From Deferribacteraceae bacterium UBA6793 (GTDB lineage: Bacteria > Chrysiogenota > Deferribacteres > Deferribacterales > Geovibrionaceae): a DNA stretch of 64,000 nt. The stretch is from positions 186,001 through 250,000 of the forward strand of contig DKFP01000010.1 of NCBI GenBank assembly GCA_002452405.1, in the 5' to 3' direction. Every line of letters starts with the position of its first letter. Within the stretch, counting starts at the first letter, position 1. The notes under the pieces were generated by a model that was not told the origin of the DNA, did no database searches, and saw only the letters and a program-made list of their open reading frames with translations. The position numbers were made by a program, and so were the translations under genes. Of the stretch, positions 42,603 to 50,935 are shown piece after piece.

Positions 42603-45329
42603 CTACTCGTTGGACTCAGTTGTCAGGCTCGATATCGGTATAACCTTGCAAAACTCCCCGAACACACTGTTTGCATCCGCCTCATATCTTGCTTTAAACG
42701 CTTTCAGGCTATCGTTATATTCCGGGTCTATGTCCACACTGCTGAACGCATCCAGAAACGCGTCTATCTGGGTTTTCAGAAACTCGGTGTCAGCCATGGT
42801 AAGATAGTCTATCTTGCGCACACCAACGCCCAGCTGTTCCTCGGCTATACTGCCGCGGATATATGCCGCACCCGCTGTCATACCGCTGCACACATAGTAG
42901 CCTATGGGGTTTTCACGGTTGACAACGTTGAGCACCACGCCGATTCCGCCCTGTGCATATTCCATGAAATAGTCGCCCATACCCTTTTCGTGTCCGAGAC
43001 CGTAAACGGCAACAGGCGGTTTTCTGTTATGGAGTTTCTGCTCGAATGCTTTCAGGAAATCGCCCCAGCTAGTATTTACTCGTCTTGCCTTGCGTTTCTG
43101 ATATCGGCGGACAAGCTCGTTCAGTATCACGTTTTTATCCGCACCTACGTATTTTTCGGCATCGGTCTTTTTCCATTCTTCCGGCAGTCCGGCTTTCATC
43201 AGGAGCAGGTTACGCACGCCGCCGCTTTTTGCCACACGGAACGTACCGCTTATGGCGTATGCGGCGAAAAGGTCGCTCACATCGCCCGCGATGTTAATTT
43301 CAGAAGGGTTTGAAGTGTTCGCAACGCCTACCTGCGCATTCGCCGGAACTGTTGTGATGGTGCTGTGATTGGGGATAACATTTATTTTGACATCCCGCGT
43401 AAACGCGAATGAGTGGTTTCCCACCAGCCCGCGCACGGTTATCTCGTCGCATTTAATCCCTGTGCCGATGGTTCTCTGTCCCATCACATTGTCGAGATAA
43501 AACTTTTTGACGCCTCTGTCCGCCGCCTCTTTCATAAGGTGGTTGAGCTGCATTGATTCTATCTGGTCGAATCCTACGTCGATTTTCAGGTTTTCACCGT
43601 CAATATTTTGCAGAATTTTCTCATATTTTTCAGTATTTTCTGCGTATGATACCTCGCGGGATTTGAATATTTTTTTGGTACGTTCGCGCACATCCACATG
43701 GGCGACCTGTTTCGGAGTTTCTCCCCTGCCGAAGGTTTCGAACAGAAGAGGGTCGTTTCCGTGGTATCTGAAACGGCGCGCACCGATAACGTCCGCATGG
43801 TTGGACATTCCCAGTCCCGCTGCCATACCTTCCATATCTTCGTGGAAGCTCTTTATCATGCGCACTATGCCGTCGCTGGCTGTAGCGGGGTCTATGCGGT
43901 GTCCGTATTTTCTGGATGTGATACCCCATGCGCACTGACCTGTGTGGCAGCGCTGACAGAGGGTACAGCCGAGAACGTGGAGCGTCCGCATACCAAGACC
44001 GACGAAGTCCGCACCTGCGAGCATGGTCAGCATGGCGCCGAATGAATCCATGACGCCGCCTTCGGCGATGATGGATATCTGTTCGCGCAGACCTTCCGAA
44101 CGGAGCGCGAGGTCAGCCTTGTGGGTAAGATATATTATGTTCAGACCGCGGTTTTGCAGATCCACAAGGTGCGCCGCACCTGTGGAGCCGTCGCCCGCCT
44201 TTATGGTTATGTAGTCAAAGCCCGCTTTGGCTATTGCCACGCAGATTTCAGGAAAGTTCCATGCCGTACCGTAAACATCTGCGCCTATGAGCTTTTTGTC
44301 ACCAAGCAATGCACGGAGCGATTCCACGCGCATCGGAAGCTCCTCTATTGAATATTGAAGATGCTGCGGGTTGGGTGAGCTGAGGTGTCTCAGCGCCTCG
44401 ACACAGCGCAGAAGCGCTATTTCATAGTCGTTTTTCTTATCCTGCAAACGACCGCCTTTGCCTTTTTTAGCATCCTGACCGTATTTCATTGATATTCCGG
44501 CAAACTTGTCCAGCTCCACCCATGGACCGAACCCGCCGGAACCGAACTGGAGTATACAGTGGCTTGCGGCAGGCATCATATCGGGATGGATGTAGCCTTC
44601 TCCTGTGAAAAAAGGTCTGCCGAGTTTAACGCACGCCATCATTCTTGCAAGAACAGCTTCATGGCTGTTGGAGCCGTATGACTGGTGAACGTCCATTATC
44701 GGCACGTCGCATTTAAACCTTGCGATGCGTTTTCCAAGTGTCATGTTGCGCATCTGCCCCGCGTATTCGTTCATATGGTCGCGGGTGGGCGAAAGTATCT
44801 CCGCCGCATCTATAAGCCAGTCGGTGTAGAGTTTCGATTTGCCTCGTCCGAGGTGTGCAGACGATATGCTCGATTTTCCGGCGGCACGGTTTAGGATGTT
44901 GTTTATCTCCTCATGCCCCGTGAGGGTCACGCCGATGTCGTGGTAATCGGGATTTTCATATACTTTGATTGCCCGCTGGGGACACATCTTCACGCATCTT
45001 TTGCAGTTGCAGCACTCATCCGGGTTTATCCAGAGAATTTTCTCGATGAGCCGAACCGTGTCCGCATCCTCTGCGCGCACACGATTTCCCTCCGCATCGT
45101 AGCAGACCTCTTCCATACTGAAAACGCCGTCCGGCGACGCGGGATTTGTAAGATTATGGGTACAGGCCTCAACACAGGTTCCGCAGTGGACACATCCTCT
45201 GCCGGGTTCCTCAACCTCGTCAGTAACCTTAACCCAGTATTTCGCCCCCTGCGCGTACACGCCGCGGGAGGTTGGTTCCGCATATTTTATCTGTCTTTTG
45301 AAGACAACGTCTCTTTTTATATCAGTCAT
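42603..45329 (-). CDS. Glutamate synthase, ferredoxin/FMN/GXGXG subunit of a three-gene enzyme
   Basis: The 908-residue protein begins with two [4Fe-4S] ferredoxin motifs (CVHCGTCVEAC and CCNCKRCVKMC). The FMN-binding glutamate synthase central domain follows, with the cluster motif CTLCQRCHTGQCAWGI, then a C-terminal GXGXG beta-helix (GNHSFAF, NIAGDVSDLF). It makes glutamate from 2-oxoglutarate and ammonia delivered by the separate glutaminase subunit. The ATG at 45329 is chosen because it follows GGAAGAAAA and overlaps the upstream stop by 8 nt. The split arrangement is known from archaea and some deep-branching bacteria. Confidence 0.92.
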   Translation of the reverse strand: MTDIKRDVVFKRQIKYAEPTSRGVYAQGAKYWVKVTDEVEEPGRGCVHCGTCVEACTHNLTNPASPDGVFSMEEVCYDAEGNRVRAEDADTVRLIEKILWINPDECCNCKRCVKMCPQRAIKVYENPDYHDIGVTLTGHEEINNILNRAAGKSSISSAHLGRGKSKLYTDWLIDAAEILSPTRDHMNEYAGQMRNMTLGKRIARFKCDVPIMDVHQSYGSNSHEAVLARMMACVKLGRPFFTGEGYIHPDMMPAASHCILQFGSGGFGPWVELDKFAGISMKYGQDAKKGKGGRLQDKKNDYEIALLRCVEALRHLSSPNPQHLQYSIEELPMRVESLRALLGDKKLIGADVYGTAWNFPEICVAIAKAGFDYITIKAGDGSTGAAHLVDLQNRGLNIIYLTHKADLALRSEGLREQISIIAEGGVMDSFGAMLTMLAGADFVGLGMRTLHVLGCTLCQRCHTGQCAWGITSRKYGHRIDPATASDGIVRMIKSFHEDMEGMAAGLGMSNHADVIGARRFRYHGNDPLLFETFGRGETPKQVAHVDVRERTKKIFKSREVSYAENTEKYEKILQNIDGENLKIDVGFDQIESMQLNHLMKEAADRGVKKFYLDNVMGQRTIGTGIKCDEITVRGLVGNHSFAFTRDVKINVIPNHSTITTVPANAQVGVANTSNPSEINIAGDVSDLFAAYAISGTFRVAKSGGVRNLLLMKAGLPEEWKKTDAEKYVGADKNVILNELVRRYQKRKARRVNTSWGDFLKAFEQKLHNRKPPVAVYGLGHEKGMGDYFMEYAQGGIGVVLNVVNRENPIGYYVCSGMTAGAAYIRGSIAEEQLGVGVRKIDYLTMADTEFLKTQIDAFLDAFSSVDIDPEYNDSLKAFKARYEADANSVFGEFCKVIPISSLTTESNE

Positions 45330-46518
45330 TTTTCTTCCACCCGTAGTCCAGTTTGGAAACAGCCTTGTTCTTAACTGTGAAACCGACGATACGTCCCGCT
45401 TCGGGGTCAAACATCTTCAGTTCCTCGTGCATGAAGTACGCCGCGGAGATTACAGCTCTCTGCTCCGAACCGAGCAGGGCGATCTTGTCGTTAACTCCGA
45501 CGGAGAATGAACGAAGATGGTCTCTGTCCGTAAAACCCACAAGCACGTCGTCCACAAGGGTTATGGCCGTTGCGGGACCGCTCATTTTCATACGGAACAA
45601 AAGCGGATCGTCCATGAGCCTGTTATATTGTTCCTGTTTCTCCTGCGCCATAAGACGAACCTCCTGAGGAAACCTGCGGCAGATTATCCATTCTATCTCC
45701 TCAAGACTGTAGCCGCTGCGCAGAAGATACTCCACCGAAAGGAAAATCGCCTCAGAGTCCGTGCCGACAGTGAGCATTATCTCAAGCTGTTCCAGCGCCC
45801 TTGCGTTTGCCATATCGCTTGAAAGGTGCCCGTTGTGCACTCCCGCAACCTCACCAAGAGATATTGGCTGGGGTCCCCACCAGAGTCCGCGCCCCTGACT
45901 TGTGGGCCAGCGCAGGTGGATGAGACAGGCATCGTAGAACCTGTCCTCATACTGGTGCAGGTCGTATATGTCTATTGTGTCCTGAAGCTCAAACGCCGTC
46001 AGGAAGGTTCCGTTATATTTCGAACTGGAAAAGATGCGCGCGTCGTCTATGTAAATGCGGTTGAAACGCGCAACAACGCGTTTGATATACATGCTTTCGT
46101 CTCTTATTTTCTCGCGGAACATCATCTCTTCAGGTGAGGGCGGTATGATGCTGTAGTGCATTATCACAGGCAGATCGTATTCATAGTAATACTTGCGCTG
46201 CACCATATCCTTTTTCTCAAGGATGCGCAGCCCCATCGTGATTAGCACCTGCTCCAGTTCGGCTATCTTGTCCGCGCTGCGGAACATTATATGGAAATTG
46301 AAAAAATTAGTGTCCCTGTAAAGGCTTTTAAGCGTAACACCGGCGCCCGTGCGCCCTCTGTACTGGAGGCACCTTGCGGCTTTCAGCAATGCGCTCAGTT
46401 TGAAATCACCCGCAACGGCAAGCAGACCGCAGGCACCCTTTGGCAACCCCAGCGCGCCGCCGGAAAAGTCGTTGACGCTCAAATTGCGGGAGGCTGAATA
46501 TTCTTTATCTTCAATCAT
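45322..46518 (-). CDS. Glutamate synthase, class II glutamine amidotransferase subunit
   Basis: At 398 residues it is an Ntn-type glutaminase. The nucleophile is probably C30 (KGACGLLAV), after a 29-residue extension that would need removal, as in other glutamate synthases with propeptides. The LQYRGRTGAG segment and the HNGHLSS motif support class II. It delivers ammonia to the FMN subunit. It overlaps the gltD-like gene by 8 nt upstream and the FMN-subunit gene by 8 nt downstream. Confidence 0.9.
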   Translation of the reverse strand: MIEDKEYSASRNLSVNDFSGGALGLPKGACGLLAVAGDFKLSALLKAARCLQYRGRTGAGVTLKSLYRDTNFFNFHIMFRSADKIAELEQVLITMGLRILEKKDMVQRKYYYEYDLPVIMHYSIIPPSPEEMMFREKIRDESMYIKRVVARFNRIYIDDARIFSSSKYNGTFLTAFELQDTIDIYDLHQYEDRFYDACLIHLRWPTSQGRGLWWGPQPISLGEVAGVHNGHLSSDMANARALEQLEIMLTVGTDSEAIFLSVEYLLRSGYSLEEIEWIICRRFPQEVRLMAQEKQEQYNRLMDDPLLFRMKMSGPATAITLVDDVLVGFTDRDHLRSFSVGVNDKIALLGSEQRAVISAAYFMHEELKMFDPEAGRIVGFTVKNKAVSKLDYGWKKND

Positions 46519-48229
46519 TTTTGCACTCCCCTTTTGTTATCTCGCAGGCAGAGATATACTGACACTTTCGGAAGTCGTCCAGACGCGAACCCTCCGGCGT
46601 AACAGTCAGCGCCGAACGGGGACAAGCCTCCACGCTCTTATAAGTGGCGCTGCTGAGATTTTCCTCTATAAACTCGTAATAGTGTTCGTCTTTAGTCGGC
46701 ACCCATTCTTTGTCCAGCTTCACCAGTGAGCCATCAGAATAGAAGTAACACCAGTCACATTTGATGCATATGCCGCAGTTGAAACAGCGGGAAGCCATGA
46801 GCATTGCCATGTCGTCCTCAACCGTTTTAACAACCTCTTTGAAGTTGCCGGTCCGCTCCGCATGTGAAAGCTCTTCCTCCACAAGCCGTCCGGCAGTATC
46901 GAAATATTTCGTATTGAGTGTGTTATAAAAAGCAGTTTCGCGCTTGGGATCGCCCGGCACATTCTCTCCGAGAAATTCACGCACGGCACGCGCCGTATCC
47001 TGAGCAAGACCCACAACACGAACAACCATACCCGTGTTTTCAACGGAGCCCATCGCGGCGTCGCCTGTGATGAAAATCTTGCTGCTCTCGTCATGCTGAA
47101 GGTCAGGGCAGACCATTCTGGGAAAATCCACAGTGAAACGCTCGCCAACAAAATGCAGGTCGGGGCGGTCGCCGATGGCAAGCACTATGCGGTCGAACAT
47201 CAGCTCCTCGAATGCACCGGACACGGCAAACGGTTTCGCGCGTCCACTCTCATCCACAGGACCCAGCTTCATCACCTGAACCACAAGTTTCAGCTTGTCT
47301 CCGTGCTTTTCTATACGCAGGGGCTGGCGGAGAAAGCTGTATGCCACGCCCTCTTTCATCGTGTCGTCAACCTCGCCGGAATGAGCCGTCATTTCGCCGC
47401 GGGTACGGCGATATACAACCGTAGGCTCCGCACCGAGGCGCACGCTGCATCTTGCAACGTCGATGGCGGAATAACCGCCGCCTATGACACCTATCTTTTC
47501 GCCCTTTTTGATTTTGAGCTCTTCCGCCTTACCGAAATTTATCTTCCGCAGAAACGGAATGGCTGATTCCACCCCTGTGGTCTTCTCGCCCTCTATACCC
47601 ATTTCAACAGGTTTGTGCGCACCGGTCGCAACGATCACAGCGTCGTAATCGCGGGCGATATTCAGAAACCTGTTTTTGTCTATCGCCTCGCCGCACTTAA
47701 CGTTTACGCCGGAAGCCTTTATGAAATCAAGCTCCTTCCCGAAAACCTCACGCGGGTAGCGGAACGCAGGGATGCCCTGTGTAAGCAGACCGCCGGCCAC
47801 CGGATGTTTTTCATATACGTCGGTGCGGTAGCCATGGCGCGATAAGAAATATGCAGTTGCAAGCCCCGCGGGACCGGAGCCTATCACAGCTATTTTTTTG
47901 CCTTTGTCGCCTGCCAGCATTTTAGGAGCAAGCCCTTTTGAATAACCGTAGTCAGATACGAAACGTTCAAGCGCCTTAATGTCCACAGGCTGATCGAACT
48001 TTGTGCGGTTACAGGCGGTTTCACACGGGTGGTCGCAGAAACGTCCGCAGCCGGAGCTGAAGGGGTTCGTCTCTTTTAAAACATAAAAGGCTTCCTCAAA
48101 ACGCCCCTGGGAGGCGAGGAAGAGGAATCTTGGGATGTCGTTTCTCGCATAGCAACCGTGATTGCCGAGATGGTCTCTGGCATAGCACGGGCTAACCTTG
48201 TTGTAATACAGCGGAAAAAGTCGTTTCAC
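46511..48229 (-). CDS. gltD: Glutamate synthase small-subunit-like NADPH flavoprotein (GltD type)
   Basis: This 572-residue protein has the GltD layout: an N-terminal iron-sulfur domain (FSSGCGRFCDHPCETAC), FAD motif GSGPAGLATAYF and NAD(P) motif GVIGGGYSAIDVA. A C-terminal ferredoxin-like cluster (CFNCGICIKCDWCYF) and an extra C-terminal cysteine (SVEACPRSAL) follow. It feeds electrons from NADPH to the FMN subunit. It is the first gene of the operon. A second GltD-type protein is fused in the sfrB-like gene, so the genome carries at least two. Confidence 0.92.
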   Translation of the reverse strand: MKRLFPLYYNKVSPCYARDHLGNHGCYARNDIPRFLFLASQGRFEEAFYVLKETNPFSSGCGRFCDHPCETACNRTKFDQPVDIKALERFVSDYGYSKGLAPKMLAGDKGKKIAVIGSGPAGLATAYFLSRHGYRTDVYEKHPVAGGLLTQGIPAFRYPREVFGKELDFIKASGVNVKCGEAIDKNRFLNIARDYDAVIVATGAHKPVEMGIEGEKTTGVESAIPFLRKINFGKAEELKIKKGEKIGVIGGGYSAIDVARCSVRLGAEPTVVYRRTRGEMTAHSGEVDDTMKEGVAYSFLRQPLRIEKHGDKLKLVVQVMKLGPVDESGRAKPFAVSGAFEELMFDRIVLAIGDRPDLHFVGERFTVDFPRMVCPDLQHDESSKIFITGDAAMGSVENTGMVVRVVGLAQDTARAVREFLGENVPGDPKRETAFYNTLNTKYFDTAGRLVEEELSHAERTGNFKEVVKTVEDDMAMLMASRCFNCGICIKCDWCYFYSDGSLVKLDKEWVPTKDEHYYEFIEENLSSATYKSVEACPRSALTVTPEGSRLDDFRKCQYISACEITKGECKND

Positions 48230-48342
48230 TATTTCCCTCCATTTAAAGCGGTCATAAGACGCAGTCTGATTGTGTCGGATGTTTCAAGTATATCTCAAAA
48301 ATGAAAGATTATCATCAACAGACAGCAGCTTGATGTAAAATT

Positions 48343-48768
48343 TTATGAACCCTGTATTGACTTTTCCAATATGAGAAGTTTTTCTATAGCCCTGCGGATG
48401 AGACGCACCTTTTCTTCATGATTAACGTCTTTAAGTCCGGCGCTGACAGCTGACGCCGCGGCAGCAAGAGCATCCGCTGCGGATTCGGTCGGTATGTTTA
48501 TGCCCTGCTGAACGTCGGGCAGTTTAAAAATACTGTACCCCATGTCCTTTGCCAGATGGTCAAGCACGGCTTCACATCGGTAGGTTACGAGAACGTGAAG
48601 AAAATTTTCCAGCGTTGCAGACTTTGTGCTGTCGTAAGCATAGTTTTTTATCTGGTTTTCAGAAATGTTAAGCTCTTTTGCCAGCTTTTCCCTGCGGATA
48701 CCTTTTTTATTGATATCTTTAAACAGCTTACCGCTTATCTCACATGCATATTTTCTGAAGTCTGCCAT
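48343..48768 (-). CDS. Small regulator, phage CP76/CII-like helix-turn-helix
   Basis: A 141-residue protein with an N-terminal helix-turn-helix (RREKLAKELNISENQIKNYAYD) and a helical C-terminal part rich in Ala. The pattern matches CP76-type phage-related regulators (lysogeny-type control) but also generic XRE-like proteins; the call is tentative. AAGGTG lies upstream of the ATG. It is divergent from the small Cas2-fold-like gene and close to the glutamate synthase operon. Confidence 0.6.
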   Translation of the reverse strand: MADFRKYACEISGKLFKDINKKGIRREKLAKELNISENQIKNYAYDSTKSATLENFLHVLVTYRCEAVLDHLAKDMGYSIFKLPDVQQGINIPTESAADALAAAASAVSAGLKDVNHEEKVRLIRRAIEKLLILEKSIQGS

Positions 48769-48908
48769 ATGACACCTTAATTAGACATAAATACTGTTTG
48801 TATATCTGTGAAATTTATAACCATAGCGTATAATTGTATTTCATACTCCAAATTGTCTATTTTGGCAATATAATTTTCGATTAGTGTATTTCTGATCAGG
48901 GGGTCTTT

Positions 48909-49178
48909 ATGAGAATTTTCATAGTGAGCTGTGACTTCAACAACGACCTTTCCACAGAATCCGCCATCACGGGGGTACTGAACAAACACGACGGGGTGCG
49001 CTTTAAAAAAGACGCATGGATTTTACGCACAGAAAGCTCTTCGGAAGATATTTTCGAATCGGTTGCCGACCACCTGAAGCCTGAAACATGCCTGCTGATA
49101 GCGGAGGTTTCGGACAAGCCGATGTACCACCTTCCGGCGGGTATAGCTTCGTGGTTGCGCAGGATAAATTCTTTTTGA
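48909..49178 (+). CDS. Small Cas2-fold-like protein (SinR/VapD-like), unknown function
   Basis: The 89-residue protein has a beta-alpha-beta ferredoxin-like pattern: MRIFIVSCDFNN at the start, a second strand DAWILRTESS with helix SSEDIFESVADHL, and a third strand CLLIAEVSD. This is the layout of Cas2-like/SinR-type small proteins, which include toxins and stand-alone proteins outside CRISPR loci. There is no CRISPR array or cas1 nearby. GGGGG precedes the ATG. It sits just before a candidate structured RNA. Confidence 0.6.
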   Translation: MRIFIVSCDFNNDLSTESAITGVLNKHDGVRFKKDAWILRTESSSEDIFESVADHLKPETCLLIAEVSDKPMYHLPAGIASWLRRINSF

Positions 49179-49208
49179 ACAGTTGTCAGTAAAATGTAAC
49201 TTTTCCTC

Positions 49209-49236
49209 TTGCGGAAAATTCAGCCGGTATTATGTT
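49209..49236 (+). promoter_or_regulatory. Candidate promoter of the structured RNA
   Basis: TTGCGG (49209-49214) and TATGTT (49231-49236) are 16 bp apart. Transcription would start near 49243, at the foot of the first predicted helix. Confidence 0.4.
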
Positions 49237-49242
49237 ATAAGT

Positions 49243-49409
49243 ATCAACCAACGCAGGCAAACAAGTGGGAGACGCTTATAAAGTCTCGTGTGAAAAGTAC
49301 GCTTAGCACGGTTGTTAAAATAAATTAGGAGGTAAGAAGATTAATACCTCAGTTCAACAAAGCCCCCGTTAAAAACGGTCTTGATTCCAAGGCGGTGCGG
49401 GGGCTTTTT
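49243..49409 (+). ncRNA. Candidate structured non-coding RNA with intrinsic terminator
   Basis: The stretch folds on paper into a closed three-helix unit. Outer helix CAACC (49245-49249) pairs with GGTTG (49310-49314); GAGAC (49269-49273) pairs with GTCTC (49283-49287); CGTG (49287-49290) pairs with CACG (49307-49310). A hairpin GAGGTA/TACCTC hides a strong Shine-Dalgarno-like AGGAGG (49328-49333). A terminator closes it. No open frame of useful length fits. The three-way-junction shape suggests an aptamer or a small RNA. I could not match it to a known class by eye. Confidence 0.5.
49360..49409 (+). terminator. Intrinsic terminator of the candidate RNA
   Basis: GCCCCCG (49362-49368) pairs with CGGGGGC (49398-49404) and is followed by five T residues. 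The long loop holds a second small hairpin (CTTG-ATTC-CAAG). Confidence 0.75.
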
Positions 49410-49417
49410 CATGTCCA

Positions 49418-49845
49418 TTTATTCCGAAATTTCTTCCATCCATGGAGAAATTTCGCCAACGCTCTGGTCGGCAATGCCTCCCTTCGCTCACGCTCCGTAC
49501 GTTCAATCAGGTAAACCTGATCTCACTCCCTCGCGGGTTTCTTCCTGAAACCTGATAAATACAGAATTTTTCTGTCCTAGAAAAATTCTGCCAACGCTCT
49601 GGTCGGCAATGCCTCCCTTCGCTCACGCTCCGTACGCTCAATCAGGTAAACCTGATTTCACTCCCTCGCGGGGTTACATATTTATTCCGAAATTTCTTCC
49701 ATCCATGGAGAAATTTCGCCAACGCTCTGGTCGGCAATGCCTCCCTTCGCTCACGCTCCGTACGTTCAATCAGATAAATCTGATTTCACTCCCTCGCGGG
49801 TTTCTTCCTGAAACCTGATAAATAAAGAATTTTTCTGTTCTCAGA
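49418..49845. repeat. Palindromic tandem repeat block: three 83-bp cores with alternating inverted-repeat spacers
   Basis: The 83-bp core (GCCAACGCTCTGGTCGGC at its left end, CCCTCGCGGG at its right) occurs at 49455-49537, 49590-49672 and 49718-49800, nearly identical. Cores 1 and 3 are preceded by the palindrome GAAATTTCT...AGAAATTTC; core 2 is preceded by CAGAATTTTTCT...AGAAAAATTCTG, whose arms match perfectly. The composite unit repeats with a period of 263 bp. Each core holds an inner dyad ATCAGGTAAACCTGAT. No open frame persists through it. Confidence 0.9.
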
Positions 49846-49848
49846 CAT

Positions 49849-49926
49849 TCAGATGCTTTGTTGCAAAGTGCCTCGCAAAAACGACAGCCGTCTTCGCGAG
49901 GAGCCACGCGACGACGCGATCTGAGA
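49849..49926. repeat. Dispersed palindromic intergenic repeat, copy 8
   Basis: Carries AGATGCTTTGTTGC, CCTCGCAAAAACG, CCGTCTTCGCGAGGAGC and GACGACGCGATCT. Both arms are present. Confidence 0.75.
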
Positions 49927-49966
49927 TCTTGAGCATTATAGTTGACACATAGAATCTATGTGATGC

Positions 49967-50018
49967 AGATTGCTCCGCCATCAAAGGCGATTCTACCCAG
50001 CATGGGTGAAACAGTCTC
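49967..50018. repeat. Dispersed palindromic intergenic repeat, copy 9 (degenerate)
   Basis: Only the outer ends, AGATTGCTCCGCC and GTGAAACAGTCTC, match the family; the middle is lost. Confidence 0.45.
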
Positions 50019-50023
50019 TCCCT

Positions 50024-50935
50024 CTATCTCATATCAAGTATCTGAAAGAACCTTTCCCTGTTGCGCAGGTTAATATCTATCTTAGTGTAAACAGTATCCT
50101 TTTTCATATCGTCCGTGAGTTTTATATAATCCTTCTCAGTCGTCACAAGGTATTCTATTTCAAGGTCTTTTGCCTTTTTCATCATACTGTATCCCTCTCG
50201 GTCGAGATACCTGTGATGATCGCCGAATATCTTTTTGGCGGCGATGTTCAGACCAAGTTTTTTCAGGAACGCAAAAAACTTATAAGGTGACGCAATTCCG
50301 GCGAAAGCCAGAACTTCTTTACCTCTGAGGTCGTCCTCAATCTTTCCGTCCTCGTTGTAGAACCCTGTGAACTCTATGTCACTGAAAAACACCGGCTTAT
50401 CCTGAACGTATTTCGAGGTTTTCTCAGGTATTGTGTCGTTCTCTGCGCGTGTGAACACCACTATATCAGCTCTTGATATAGCCGACGCAGGTTCACGAAG
50501 ATAGCCGAAAGGGAACATCCAGCCTGTAGATACAGGACGTTTGTGGTCAAGCAGACAGATGTCTATATCTCTCTTCATCCTTTTATGCTGAAAACCGTCG
50601 TCCAATATATATATGTCCGGAGCAAACTCACGCTCGGCATATTCGAAAGATTTAACACGCTCTTTTCCTGTTATAACAATCGCTCCGGGGCAGTTCACTG
50701 CTATCATATATGGTTCGTCCGCCGCAAGCTCCGCACCGACAAGCACCTCTTCACCGTTGCTTATCACATGGGTGTCATAGCCTATTTTCCCTCTGTAGCC
50801 GCGGGAAAGCACACAGACCTTTTTGCCCTGTGCCAGAAAATGTTTCGCTATCATTATAGTGAACGGGGTTTTACCTGTGCCCCCAAGTGAGATGTTTCCT
50901 ACAGATATGATTTTAGCCATTTTTCTTTTTGCCAT
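50024..50935 (-). CDS. lpxK: Tetraacyldisaccharide 4'-kinase LpxK lacking the usual N-terminal anchor
   Basis: LpxK phosphorylates the 4'-position of the lipid A disaccharide. The P-loop ISVGNISLGGTGKTP starts at residue 10, followed by LSRGYRG, the switch-like ILDDGFQH and DHHRY. At 303 residues it is shorter than the usual 315-340 because the N-terminal membrane helix that precedes the P-loop is absent; an in-frame stop lies five codons before the ATG. It overlaps the glycosyltransferase gene by 23 nt. It may associate with the membrane by another surface. Confidence 0.9.
   Translation of the reverse strand: MAKRKMAKIISVGNISLGGTGKTPFTIMIAKHFLAQGKKVCVLSRGYRGKIGYDTHVISNGEEVLVGAELAADEPYMIAVNCPGAIVITGKERVKSFEYAEREFAPDIYILDDGFQHKRMKRDIDICLLDHKRPVSTGWMFPFGYLREPASAISRADIVVFTRAENDTIPEKTSKYVQDKPVFFSDIEFTGFYNEDGKIEDDLRGKEVLAFAGIASPYKFFAFLKKLGLNIAAKKIFGDHHRYLDREGYSMMKKAKDLEIEYLVTTEKDYIKLTDDMKKDTVYTKIDINLRNRERFFQILDMR

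Larger units (their letters stand above)
49179..50023. other. 845-bp non-coding region: candidate RNA, tandem repeats and dispersed repeats
   Basis: No protein gene is visible. In order it holds a promoter-like pair, a candidate structured RNA with a terminator, a block of palindromic tandem repeats, two copies of the dispersed repeat and a small dyad (CACATAGA-A-TCTATGTG at 49946-49962). Confidence 0.7.

Noticed and set aside
49243..49409. Cyclic di-GMP-I (GEMM) riboswitch
   Set aside because: The ACGCAGGCAAAC segment is reminiscent, but the two parallel hairpins, the GGGACGCAAAGCC block and the closing GGTAGC are missing, and no gene lies downstream.
49418..49845. CRISPR array
   Set aside because: The repeats are 83 bp, the spacers are themselves palindromes that recur, and no cas1 or effector gene is near; the Cas2-like protein alone is not enough.
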